Assembly: GCF_004378255.1 (NCBI RefSeq)
Contig: NZ_SNQG01000009.1
Coordinates: 1 to 38,033 of the forward strand
DNA length: 38,033 bases
Direction: 5' to 3'
Source of the DNA: Mucilaginibacter phyllosphaerae
Lineage (GTDB): Bacteria > Bacteroidota > Bacteroidia > Sphingobacteriales > Sphingobacteriaceae
Shown here: piece after piece, positions 6,889-15,251 of the stretch
Position numbering within the stretch: position 1 is the stretch's first letter
Layout: each line of letters opens with the position of its first letter
The notes under the pieces: generated by a model
Seen by the model: the letters and a program-made list of their open reading frames with translations, nothing else
Databases searched by the model: none
What the model was told of the DNA's origin: nothing
Made by a program: the position numbers and the translations under genes

Positions 6889-9144
6889 TTACTTAGTGGT
6901 ATTAATTTCAAATTTATCAACTTGAACGGGTATGACAAACATGTTGCTTAGCGTTTTCACACGAAGAAACCCTTTGTCTTGCGCCCTTCGTATTGATGGT
7001 TCAAAGTCCGCAAAGTCGTAATATTTACAAAGCTCTTTGGTTTCATCAGCGTTATTTAAATGACTGATAAACCAGTTGGCCGTATTTTTTAATATATTTT
7101 TTTGAATGCTACTGACCTCCTGGGTAGCGTAGACCATTCCAATGCGGTATTTCGAGCCTTCTTTCGCCGTTCTGACCCAAATATCGGAGAGGTCGAGATC
7201 ATTACCTGCGGGCAGGATGTTATGCGCCTCTTCCAAATAAACCAATATCTCGGGTATATTTTCCGCACCCGCGCGGAAGCTACTTTGATTACCTTTGAAT
7301 ATATGCCACATAATTCGGTCGGCAGAAGATTTATTCAGTTCCGGTTCGCCGCTGGACTGATCAACGATCACCAACTTTCCTAACAGCAAATCATTATAAA
7401 TATCCTGCGCATAATCGGTACCAATGGTAATCGTGTGTTGAGTATTAACCCCACCAATTAAATTGATCGCTTTATTGTAGTTGAACATTTCCAGTAAACT
7501 TTCTAATTCGGCTTCGGCCCAGCCTTCTCCCGTTGAATCAGCACTGTCGTCACTACTACTAGATATATATTGTAAGTTAAACGCATTGTAGTCCGCAGTC
7601 GACAAAAAATAAAATAACCCCTGAAATGCGGAGAATAAACTGTCCCAGCTTACGTTTTGCAGACCGAGGGTTTGCCCCGCAGCATTAATGGCGCCCTGCT
7701 TTTTTACGGATTTTTTATCTTCATGTTGAATCATAGTTGTCCGCAACATTTCACTAAAGACTCCAGTTATGTTTACATTCCGGTTCGGCGGTGTGAACCC
7801 TGCTTTGTTAAGTAAAGCCCTATAAATCAAAACCCTCCTGTTATAACGCCTTAATTGCCCTTGATATTCGTTTGTATTATCAAATTCTGCTTCAACCGGT
7901 TTGGAAAATTCTATCTGTCGAAAGTTTTTAAAATACTGAGCCGTTTGATCAGCAATCTTAAAATCAATAATCTCTTTACCGATCTGAATATTTTCCTCCT
8001 CATAAAAATTCAGCTTCATCAGGCGCCGAAACGGATCTTCAGGGTGTGGAAGAATGCCATAAGTGACCACTTCAGTTTCCGCTAAATCTTTTACATCTGA
8101 AAATATTTTCTTCTTTTTTGCCGGATCATTTTCGGCTATATACGCCGCTTTTAGCTTATCTGATTTTTCCCTTAAGGCTGGAATCTGCCTCCAAACATTT
8201 TTTAGCGCGTTTGGATTACCTTTACCATCCCGGTCCTGGGCGTTTTCATTAGCATATTCACCATTGGGATCGAATATGATTTGCCCGATACGCAATTTCT
8301 TATCTTTTTCTTTTTGCGGCATTCGCAGTTCAAAAACGGACTTGGCGATAATTTTTGTGGTATTGGACTTTCCTGTACGGGTCATCCCGAACAGTGCAGA
8401 TTTTTGAGACAGTAAGTCGGCCGGATATATAAACACTGAAACATCATCAATATTCTGATGCTTCCTGTTTGTGGAAGCGTAACGGACATGCCCCAATTTA
8501 ACGCGCTCGGTATTTCCGTAGCGGTCTATATGTGCTTTCAGGTTAGATGGGTCGCAATAATTCACAATTTCTGCTAAGGCATCGCCATTGGGCTTGTAAA
8601 TTTTAAAGCCTTTATTAGAGTAATAATTGGAAATATCGCTTCCGAATTTAAGTTTCAATCCTGAACTTGGCTTTACGATATCTTCTTCCAAGTAAAATGT
8701 TCCAATAATGCGGCACGCGACGCCTGCATAGCTAAAGATATGCCTGGTTTTCAGGTCCATCGTTTCTTCGCCATCCCAATGTTTGTCTGCTTCACCACTG
8801 ATCCGTTGGGCCGTTTCAATCCTGACTTTTTCGGCCTCTTTATCCTGTGGAATTTGAGTAGAGTCCATTACGCGCAACAGAATGATGGATGCATCTTCGC
8901 TCTTGTAGTCAATTTCTTCCTCTATATTAATTCTCGTAGCAATCAAAAAGCTCAAACTAGGTATACCGCCAACTTTTTGACGGTAAAAGTCGTGAACCAA
9001 CACTTTACCCTCCTCGTAGTTGATGGAATAAAGGTCGCCCACTAACTGATCTTTCTGGATCAATTTGGAAAAAATGGTTTTAGCATTCCAGTTCGGTTGT
9101 TGATCTTGAAGGCCACTTATTGCATTTTCAAATGTATCTGCCAT
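6889..9144 (-). CDS. herA: HerA-type hexameric DNA-pumping ATPase
   Basis: This is a HerA/FtsK-superfamily ATPase (DUF87), expected to form a hexameric ring that pumps double-stranded DNA. The Walker A motif GMTRTGKSN is at 253-261, the HerA-specific IIFDPNGEYA segment at 289-298, Walker B LVYLEEAHN at 634-642, and the ATQEVSSI sensor-like segment at about 673-680. The N-terminal ~240 residues are beta-rich, as in the HAS-barrel of HerA. A large insert of about 330 residues separates the IIFDPNGEYA segment from Walker B, making this 751-residue protein longer than archaeal HerA (about 500). It sits between a PIN-domain gene (3-base gap) and nurA (5-base gap), so these products are very likely partners in one machine. 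Confidence 0.9.
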   Translation of the reverse strand: MADTFENAISGLQDQQPNWNAKTIFSKLIQKDQLVGDLYSINYEEGKVLVHDFYRQKVGGIPSLSFLIATRINIEEEIDYKSEDASIILLRVMDSTQIPQDKEAEKVRIETAQRISGEADKHWDGEETMDLKTRHIFSYAGVACRIIGTFYLEEDIVKPSSGLKLKFGSDISNYYSNKGFKIYKPNGDALAEIVNYCDPSNLKAHIDRYGNTERVKLGHVRYASTNRKHQNIDDVSVFIYPADLLSQKSALFGMTRTGKSNTTKIIAKSVFELRMPQKEKDKKLRIGQIIFDPNGEYANENAQDRDGKGNPNALKNVWRQIPALREKSDKLKAAYIAENDPAKKKKIFSDVKDLAETEVVTYGILPHPEDPFRRLMKLNFYEEENIQIGKEIIDFKIADQTAQYFKNFRQIEFSKPVEAEFDNTNEYQGQLRRYNRRVLIYRALLNKAGFTPPNRNVNITGVFSEMLRTTMIQHEDKKSVKKQGAINAAGQTLGLQNVSWDSLFSAFQGLFYFLSTADYNAFNLQYISSSSDDSADSTGEGWAEAELESLLEMFNYNKAINLIGGVNTQHTITIGTDYAQDIYNDLLLGKLVIVDQSSGEPELNKSSADRIMWHIFKGNQSSFRAGAENIPEILVYLEEAHNILPAGNDLDLSDIWVRTAKEGSKYRIGMVYATQEVSSIQKNILKNTANWFISHLNNADETKELCKYYDFADFEPSIRRAQDKGFLRVKTLSNMFVIPVQVDKFEINTTK

Positions 9145-9147
9145 TTT

Positions 9148-10176
9148 CTAAGTCCTGTTTTCGTCCGCAAGATCGCTGATCGCCTGCTCAAACGCAGTCG
9201 ATTTTTTTGAACCTTTATTAATATCGTTCTCTGACGCTATTTCCTCCATATTCGCTAAAGAAAATCGCTCCTTTAATCGGGTTAAAATATCCTGTTCATC
9301 CGCCAGGCGAATATCACGTATTTCCAGAATAGCTTCTTTGGTTGTTTGCTGTGCCAGGTTTTTATTAGCCATTTCCAGGAAAGTATCGGCTCGGTAAATA
9401 TTAATCCTTTTTTGCGTTTCGTTTTTGAATTCCTTTATCAACTCAGGCCTGGGGCTAATCGTTTTACCCTTGAATTTATACCACCAATCCTCTTTAAGAT
9501 CATCCGTTACTAAAATAATAGACTGCTCTGTGCCTTTGGCCTTAGAGATCACTTGTTTCCACAAAATCACATCGCCATATAATGAACGATTTCCCTCGTT
9601 TTGCTTTTCTTTAAAGTCCATATAACCAGGCGGAATTTTCTCGTCATATCTTTTTTTTCCTTCGCGGTAAGCCTTTTCAAGGTCATCCGTTGAAAAATCA
9701 TCACCTATTTTTCCATGGAGTAACAAGGTTAATTCCTCGCAAACCGGATCATGCGCCAAATAATCAGGATGGTCTTTTTCCAACTTGTCTAAATCCTTTC
9801 CGATGGCATCGAATGCTGACTCAATTTGTATCGTCAGCTCACCTGAACGCAAATAGGGGTGTTTTTTAAATTCATTAAGTTTAGCCTCGATCTCGTTTTT
9901 TTTCTTCAGCAATGTTTCTCTAATATCTTTATAGGCAGCTTTCTGTGCGCTAATTACGATCAACCGGTTCTTGTGATACTCAAAAGCGGCCTGGTAAGGA
10001 ATAAAAATTCTATCTTTAATTTTCCCAAGCAGATCAAAAAAAGCCTTTCTAGTCGCAGGAGTGTACCGATAAAGATTTAATAAGACATTGGCGTCAAAAC
10101 AAAAAATATCATTCTTCCAGTGCGCCGATAGTTGGGTGTCTGGTATCTGATAATATTCACTGAATTGATCACGCAT
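9148..10176 (-). CDS. PIN-like domain nuclease (PIN_8 / DUF4935 type)
   Basis: The N-terminus DIFCFDANVLLNLYRYTP (Asp28) and IFIPYQAAFEYHKNRL (Glu66) are the first two signatures of a PIN-like RNase domain; SLYGDVILWKQVI (Asp202) and ILVTDDLKEDWW (Asp225, Asp226) supply the remaining acidic metal ligands. The ~135 residues between the two pairs form a long helical insertion typical of the PIN_8 family. The C-terminal ~80 residues are charged and helical and could dock onto a partner. It is the first gene of a four-gene operon (PIN, HerA, NurA, methylase) with gaps of 3 and 5 bases and one overlap. PIN enzymes usually cut RNA or flap DNA; here the substrate is unknown. Catalytic residues appear intact. 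Confidence 0.85.
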   Translation of the reverse strand: MRDQFSEYYQIPDTQLSAHWKNDIFCFDANVLLNLYRYTPATRKAFFDLLGKIKDRIFIPYQAAFEYHKNRLIVISAQKAAYKDIRETLLKKKNEIEAKLNEFKKHPYLRSGELTIQIESAFDAIGKDLDKLEKDHPDYLAHDPVCEELTLLLHGKIGDDFSTDDLEKAYREGKKRYDEKIPPGYMDFKEKQNEGNRSLYGDVILWKQVISKAKGTEQSIILVTDDLKEDWWYKFKGKTISPRPELIKEFKNETQKRINIYRADTFLEMANKNLAQQTTKEAILEIRDIRLADEQDILTRLKERFSLANMEEIASENDINKGSKKSTAFEQAISDLADENRT

Positions 10177-10321
10177 TTTAGAAAACGATAATTGGAAAGG
10201 TTATTAATTAGGACAGGTTGGAACTAGCTCCGGAGTAGTTTGAATTTTATGGTTTAATGTGCAAAATAATATAATTTTTATTCATTTCGAATTATTTTAT
10301 CGGATGCCAGTTAATTTTGTT

Positions 10322-11542
10322 CTAAGATAAGGGTACAACTTTTACGAATGCGTGCGATGGTTGGTTATTTCGTAAAGCCCAATGATCGATGACATAGCCA
10401 TCAAAGCCGACGTAGCTCATCATTAGTTTATAGATCAGGGAGATTTGCATTTGCATCAGGTCGATCATTTCATGACCCTCCAGGTCTTCTACTTCACCGT
10501 GTAAGATGGAATTGCGCCTTTTTAACATGATTTCTTCTATTGTAGTTACTTCCGCCAGTTGACCAAACACGACTTTAAATTTGGGTATGTTGCCTAAGTT
10601 AGAATAGCCCTTAGGCATGTTCGCTTCGAAAACGTGATGGAAAAACTTTCGAAGCACTTCTAGAACGGTGTAGAAGCAACTATTTTTGATCAGCAACGAG
10701 AGTTTGTTACTATTAGCCTCGTTAAATAAAACCAGCGCATACTGGATGGCATGGTGATTATTGGTCAGTTCTGCCAGCCGGCCAAATGATGCTGCATCTA
10801 AGGGTTTTAATATTTCGCTCTTCGCAATAGCTTCGGCGCTGCTGCGGCCCAGCAAGTGTTGATAGCCATACGCATTCCAGGTCAGGGCATGGTACATGGA
10901 ATCGCTGCCTTGTCTCAATTTTCTATATAAAAATTGTAGGGCAGCCTGCTCATTTACACAGAACGTATAGTTATGATCCTGAATAAAAATACCAGTAACA
11001 AAGCCAAGCGCCACCATAATATTATAAACCTGCTCCGCGTAAACAGGATAAGCAACGGGTTCGAGCGCTTCGACAATAAGAAAAGCATCGTGACAAGTCA
11101 GCCGGTATTCCACTTCATTCGCTGTAAAATGTACGGCTTCTTTAATACCAAAATAGTCATATAACAAGCGGTTACTCGCCAGATGATAGTAAGTGCGATA
11201 CAAACCTATAGCATCCTCAGGCCATGCAGCGCTTTTAATGCGTTGGACCTTGCCGGAAGAATGACGGTTACTCCAGCCCTCCACAACATTGACCGTATTT
11301 TGTTGCCCCGTGATCATGCCTTCCACAACCAAATCCATTGTCGCTGTTTTTAGATTGAAAACACAATCATCCAGTTCCGAGTTGAAGATACGACTGATCT
11401 TAATTGTCGGTCTATCGCCGGCCCAGTCTAACTCCGCCTGACATGGATGCCCGTTCAAAACCGCATTTCCCTGATGTACCGCCCTTAAATTATTGATCAT
11501 GTCAGTTTCTGCCTCTATTGATTTCCAGTAGTGTTCTTCCAT
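10322..11542 (-). CDS. ApeA-like HEPN protein (predicted RNase-type defence effector)
   Basis: The C-terminal half is helical and carries the HEPN RNase signature R-x4-H as KRRNSILHGE (Arg343, His348). HEPN domains of this kind act as RNases in abortive infection. The N-terminal ~180 residues (GNAVLNGHPCQAELDW, then beta-rich segments) resemble the sensing domain of ApeA-type proteins, a single-gene anti-phage family; the exact family match is uncertain. The 406-residue length is somewhat below a typical ApeA. It lies 145 bases upstream of the PIN gene on the same strand, so it may feed transcription into that operon or stand alone, and it is divergent from the 261-residue gene at 11692. Confidence 0.65.
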   Translation of the reverse strand: MEEHYWKSIEAETDMINNLRAVHQGNAVLNGHPCQAELDWAGDRPTIKISRIFNSELDDCVFNLKTATMDLVVEGMITGQQNTVNVVEGWSNRHSSGKVQRIKSAAWPEDAIGLYRTYYHLASNRLLYDYFGIKEAVHFTANEVEYRLTCHDAFLIVEALEPVAYPVYAEQVYNIMVALGFVTGIFIQDHNYTFCVNEQAALQFLYRKLRQGSDSMYHALTWNAYGYQHLLGRSSAEAIAKSEILKPLDAASFGRLAELTNNHHAIQYALVLFNEANSNKLSLLIKNSCFYTVLEVLRKFFHHVFEANMPKGYSNLGNIPKFKVVFGQLAEVTTIEEIMLKRRNSILHGEVEDLEGHEMIDLMQMQISLIYKLMMSYVGFDGYVIDHWALRNNQPSHAFVKVVPLS

Positions 11543-11691
11543 GACGTAAAGTTATTGTAAATTCACGGTCAATGAACCAGCACTATGTACCGAGGGTATA
11601 TCTAAAGAATTTTGCAGAGAAGAGAGGTTCGGAGTATTTCGTGGATGTTTGCCATCGCGTTCTCGATTATTATTTTTAAACGCCTACTGCA
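11543..11691. promoter_or_regulatory. Divergent intergenic region that must hold two promoters
   Basis: The 149 bases separate the start of the HEPN gene (minus) from the start of the 261-residue gene (plus), so promoters for both must lie here. I see no clear Bacteroidota TAnnTTTG -7 box or long palindrome. The assignment rests on gene orientation only. Confidence 0.35.
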
Positions 11692-12477
11692 ATGAATTCA
11701 CAGATCATTATAGAAACAGACCCCGCCGGTCAACGGCTTTATGAAATCTGTCAGGAAGGATTTGCGCTTTATACGCAGCAGTTGGACCAGCAGCAACAAT
11801 GGTCCGCCACGTTGAACCTGCTCGAAGAGCGCAACCCGGAACTCTTTAAAACCATGGGGTACCAGCAACTGAAAGGCCTGCTCATGACCACGTCGTTACT
11901 CTGTATTGCGGCCACCGACCTGAGTGTGGTCGTCAGCGCGCTATACCTGGCCAAACAACGGCTCGAACAGATCTTTTACATGAAAAGCGCCTATCTCATC
12001 ATCTATGAAACTTATATTGCTTTTCAGGATAAACAACTCCTGATCAAAAACGAAGCAGCCGAAGCCGGTGCGGAACTCCAGGCCGCACACCTGCGCGTCA
12101 GTACCGCCTGGCGCAAATTTGTCAACGATTTCAAGGTCGGTACCGAAGTCAAAAAGATCCGCCACCAAACCGGCGGCCATATCCACCAAAATTTCAGCGA
12201 ATGGTATACTGCTGTGTGCCGCCTCGAACCTCAGCACACTACCAATATGCTTATCGCATTCTTGGCATGGATACAAGACAGCCAAAACCTGGTCAACCCA
12301 CTGCTTCAACGCCGATTATCGCTACTACAGGAAACAGGGAAACAAGCCAATGAAAAAACGTGGGAACTGCTCTGGAAAATGGAAGACCTCCAAAAAAAGG
12401 TTAATATTATTCAGCCAGAAGGCAACAAGCTTGACCTTGATTTTTCATTACTGCGGAACTTATTGAAGCGTCGCTAA
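11692..12477 (+). CDS. Helical protein of 261 residues with a HEPN-like R-x5-H motif
   Basis: I do not recognise this protein by family. It is almost entirely helical by eye, with no membrane segment or signal peptide. The segment KKIRHQTGGHIHQNF holds Arg157 and His163 in an R-x5-H arrangement, inside the R-x4-6-H spacing of HEPN ribonucleases, and the following text (YTAVCRLEPQHTTNMLIAFL) looks like a last HEPN helix. It is divergent from another HEPN-motif gene and its 3' end overlaps the convergent HNH gene by 18 bases. The coding sequence is richer in G+C than the right-hand half of the island. It may be a defence component or an antagonist of its neighbour; both are inference. Confidence 0.6.
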   Translation: MNSQIIIETDPAGQRLYEICQEGFALYTQQLDQQQQWSATLNLLEERNPELFKTMGYQQLKGLLMTTSLLCIAATDLSVVVSALYLAKQRLEQIFYMKSAYLIIYETYIAFQDKQLLIKNEAAEAGAELQAAHLRVSTAWRKFVNDFKVGTEVKKIRHQTGGHIHQNFSEWYTAVCRLEPQHTTNMLIAFLAWIQDSQNLVNPLLQRRLSLLQETGKQANEKTWELLWKMEDLQKKVNIIQPEGNKLDLDFSLLRNLLKRR

Positions 12478-12876
12478 ATATTTAAAAAAAACCTTTCGAT
12501 TCGGACCAAAGAACCGCTTATAAGCTTCTGAATCCAGCGTATAGCTTTTATCATTGTTACAATAATAACAGGACAGTACGCAGTTTTCAGGATTATAGCC
12601 TAAATGATTGCTGCGTTTATCGACTTCTAATACAGGTCCACGCCAGCCATAGCCGGTTTTCCGGGTCTTTAATAAACCATTATCGATCAACGATCTTATT
12701 TCCAATATGGAGGTCTCACAATAATAACAGCTAAAATTTTGTTTTTCCAGTCGGCTAGTAAACCATTCCGCAAATTCCATCTTGTCATTAAATCCAGTTT
12801 TATGCTTACTGCTAAATAGCTTTAAAACACGTTCCCGCTCCGTTGCGATCAGTTCCCTATCATCCATTTGGCTCAA
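12460..12876 (-). CDS. HNH-family nuclease, third gene of the RADAR operon
   Basis: The 138-residue protein has an HNH (beta-beta-alpha metal) nuclease layout: CYYC at 50-53, LEVDKRSNHLGYNPENCVLS at about 83-102, then CYYCNNDKS at 103-111. The two Cys pairs would bind structural zinc, and the D...N...CxxCNxxKS pattern is that of small phage-type HNH enzymes. The usual first His after the Asp is replaced (VDKR), as in other members of that group. Its start overlaps the rdrB stop by 4 bases (ATGA type), so it should be coupled to RADAR expression. RADAR accessory genes described so far, as far as I know, encode membrane proteins (SLATT, Csx27-like), not an HNH enzyme. Confidence 0.8.
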   Translation of the reverse strand: MSQMDDRELIATERERVLKLFSSKHKTGFNDKMEFAEWFTSRLEKQNFSCYYCETSILEIRSLIDNGLLKTRKTGYGWRGPVLEVDKRSNHLGYNPENCVLSCYYCNNDKSYTLDSEAYKRFFGPNRKVFFKYLATLQ

Positions 12877-15251
12877 ATAAATTTATAAACACTACTATTA
12901 TGATCCAGCTTGGCGACAACCTCAATGGCTTTGTTGTGGCTCATTTTTCCGGAAGAGGTCAGATAACAATAGATATTGGCAAATTCATTAAGGATGTTTG
13001 TCGCAAATATGCCGGTGTCGTCTGTGCCCACGACTACCGGTGGCATAGGAATGCCTTCATCGCTCCATTTTAGCCAGTTCCAAAGCTGATAAGTAGCATA
13101 ATCGTAGTGATGTCCTATTCTAACATTACTGGTCGGCAGGGTTTCAATAACGATCTCTTTTCGGTGCATGTACGCCAGCATGTCCTTTTGGACTAATTCA
13201 AGTTCGTCGCTTGGAAATATTTCCTCGGTATCGATGCTGATTATTTTATCAAAATGTGCCCTGTTGGTTTTCAAATGGTAATGAAACAATATTTGATAAA
13301 CATCGTCAGCAGGCGAAAAACCCTCAGACCTTATTTGGGCCCATTCGTCTTCATCAAAAACGCTGGTTAACCTGGCGTCAGCTACATTGTCTTTAAAAAG
13401 TAAGACAGGGCAAAGTTTCCTGGCCAGCCAGGCCCGTTCTAAAACCGCGCTGGAATAATAATGCCGGTATATTTCCCATGAATAATGTTGAATGGCATTG
13501 ATCAATTCCGGCATTCGTTTTTTGAGTGCAATATGGCTAGACTGCAAACAGAGGTGATAGCAAAAAACGAGGTTGTCCAGCCATTCGCCCTGTCGAATTA
13601 AGATTTTCGGCCCCATGGCATCACACCATTGCCGAGTAGCCAGCCCGAGCGCTGTGGCGTGACCGATCCGGTCACCTGTGCGCAGTTCATTGAACTCGAT
13701 CGCTTCAAAGACGGCTCGCATGCCACTGATCAGGTGAAAAAAGTCTTCGCCCGCGTGAAAAGTAAAATGATCAAATTTTTTTCGCCGGAGTAACCGGAAA
13801 GCCGGTGCAAACACTTCGGGCGGGGTGTCGAACTCGCTGGAGGCAGCATCAATGCCAACTACATTTTCGACAAATTTCGCATTGTTTTTTTTCAGCAAGG
13901 CCAGCACCTTGGCCTTTTTCCAAACCGAAAACCGCAATTGCAAAAAGCGGATAAAATCATCCGGATCAGTTTCTGCTTTTTTTATAAAATGAGCGGTTAA
14001 GCTCAGCTCAGGCAAATTAACCTGCGCGTTGCTTTGCTGAATACCTACCTTCAGTTTGTCCCAGCCGGAATTAATACTCGTAAGTAAATTCAACGTTTCT
14101 TTTTCCGTTTCCTTTGGCGAAAAACGCCCCTCCAAAAAACAAAGGTTGCGAAGTTCATTGCCATGTAACTGGAAAAATCGGTTACGGTATTGTTTTTCAC
14201 TGATTTCCCGAAGGCCATTCAACGTATGTTTCTGGAACTGTTCAAATCCGTACTGATGGACTTGCTGGACTAACAAGCGGTTACACAGCCCGAGGATCAA
14301 TAAATAGAAATGAAAAAGAGCGGCGACGAAATCTCGGGGCTGTGTCGCCATATAATTAAACATTTGGATGTAGAACAGCGCCTCTGCCAACATCGGTTTT
14401 CCCGAAGCCGGATCTTCATGGATGAGCCCGGAAAATGGGTTTTCGTAAGTGGCAACCGTGGTATCGCTTTCCAAATCATTAACCAGCGCTAGAAAAATGG
14501 CATCCACCGAACTGCCAGATCTGTTGCGGCCCAAAATAACGATGTCGTATAATATCGTCTTTATTTTTCGGGCGATCAGGATATGTTTAAAATACTTTCG
14601 CGGTTCAAGGAGACGGGATTCCTGTTCGAACTGTTCTTTCACTTTAGCGTTCCTAAACCCCTGGGTCATCTCCTCATAGATTTTTTTTGGGACCAACAAA
14701 TGGTCCTGCCAGGTCATATCTGTTTCAGTTGCGCCGTTGAGGTGCATATGGAGATCATGAAAACCCTTATTGGACGCGAGATAACTTTCGATCTGTGGTA
14801 CTCGCGGGTAAGGTAATGCCGTGTACTTAAAATTGGGTAACAGGACGTCATTTTTATACGCTAAAAGACCCGGCGCGCTCAAATCAGTAAATGGTCTTTT
14901 GATATGTAAAAAGGCGCATTGCAGCACGAGCGGCGGAATAAAAGTAATGAGTTGTTGCCACTCATTCAAACGGTTGGGCTGGACATGAATTCGGTTGTTG
15001 TGCATTTCCAAATGCTGGTCACCGAGCCGAAACAGCCCTTTTCTTAACAGGTCCGGCAAAGTTTTGAGTTCATCGAAATCATTTTCTTGCTGTAACCGGT
15101 AATAATGGTCCGGCATTTTCCGGTTACCAAGCCTTTCACACAACAGCAGTCGCCGGATCACCTCGTCGGCGCGGCTGGGCTTTCCCAATCCATACCAAGA
15201 CAATGATTCCTCATCGCTTAAAAGGTGTCTAAGCATAGAGGATTTTACCAT
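12873..15251 (-). CDS. rdrB: RADAR adenosine deaminase subunit RdrB
   Basis: RdrB is the deaminase half of RADAR, a two-gene anti-phage system that converts adenine nucleotides (ATP/dATP, and by early reports RNA adenosines) to inosine forms during infection. The 792-residue protein has the full adenosine-deaminase metal site in order: HMH at 168-170 (HMHLNGATE), FHAGEDF at 498-504, RIGHA at 528-532 and GTDDTG at 742-747. About 300 residues separate the first two motifs, far more than in housekeeping deaminases, matching the large RdrB insertion domains that build its multimeric shell. It overlaps rdrA by 7 bases and the HNH gene by 4. All catalytic residues are present, so it should be active. 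Confidence 0.92.
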   Translation of the reverse strand: MVKSSMLRHLLSDEESLSWYGLGKPSRADEVIRRLLLCERLGNRKMPDHYYRLQQENDFDELKTLPDLLRKGLFRLGDQHLEMHNNRIHVQPNRLNEWQQLITFIPPLVLQCAFLHIKRPFTDLSAPGLLAYKNDVLLPNFKYTALPYPRVPQIESYLASNKGFHDLHMHLNGATETDMTWQDHLLVPKKIYEEMTQGFRNAKVKEQFEQESRLLEPRKYFKHILIARKIKTILYDIVILGRNRSGSSVDAIFLALVNDLESDTTVATYENPFSGLIHEDPASGKPMLAEALFYIQMFNYMATQPRDFVAALFHFYLLILGLCNRLLVQQVHQYGFEQFQKHTLNGLREISEKQYRNRFFQLHGNELRNLCFLEGRFSPKETEKETLNLLTSINSGWDKLKVGIQQSNAQVNLPELSLTAHFIKKAETDPDDFIRFLQLRFSVWKKAKVLALLKKNNAKFVENVVGIDAASSEFDTPPEVFAPAFRLLRRKKFDHFTFHAGEDFFHLISGMRAVFEAIEFNELRTGDRIGHATALGLATRQWCDAMGPKILIRQGEWLDNLVFCYHLCLQSSHIALKKRMPELINAIQHYSWEIYRHYYSSAVLERAWLARKLCPVLLFKDNVADARLTSVFDEDEWAQIRSEGFSPADDVYQILFHYHLKTNRAHFDKIISIDTEEIFPSDELELVQKDMLAYMHRKEIVIETLPTSNVRIGHHYDYATYQLWNWLKWSDEGIPMPPVVVGTDDTGIFATNILNEFANIYCYLTSSGKMSHNKAIEVVAKLDHNSSVYKFI

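Noticed and set aside
4392..10176. Naming the PIN-HerA-NurA-methylase operon DISARM or BREX
   Set aside because: None of the defining genes (DrmA/DrmB helicase pair, BrxL/PglZ/BrxC) is present.
12068..12466. 132-codon open frame overlapping the 261-residue gene in another plus-strand frame
   Set aside because: The sequence is Arg/Ser/Thr-rich shadow-like text, whereas the 261-residue frame has ordered helical content.
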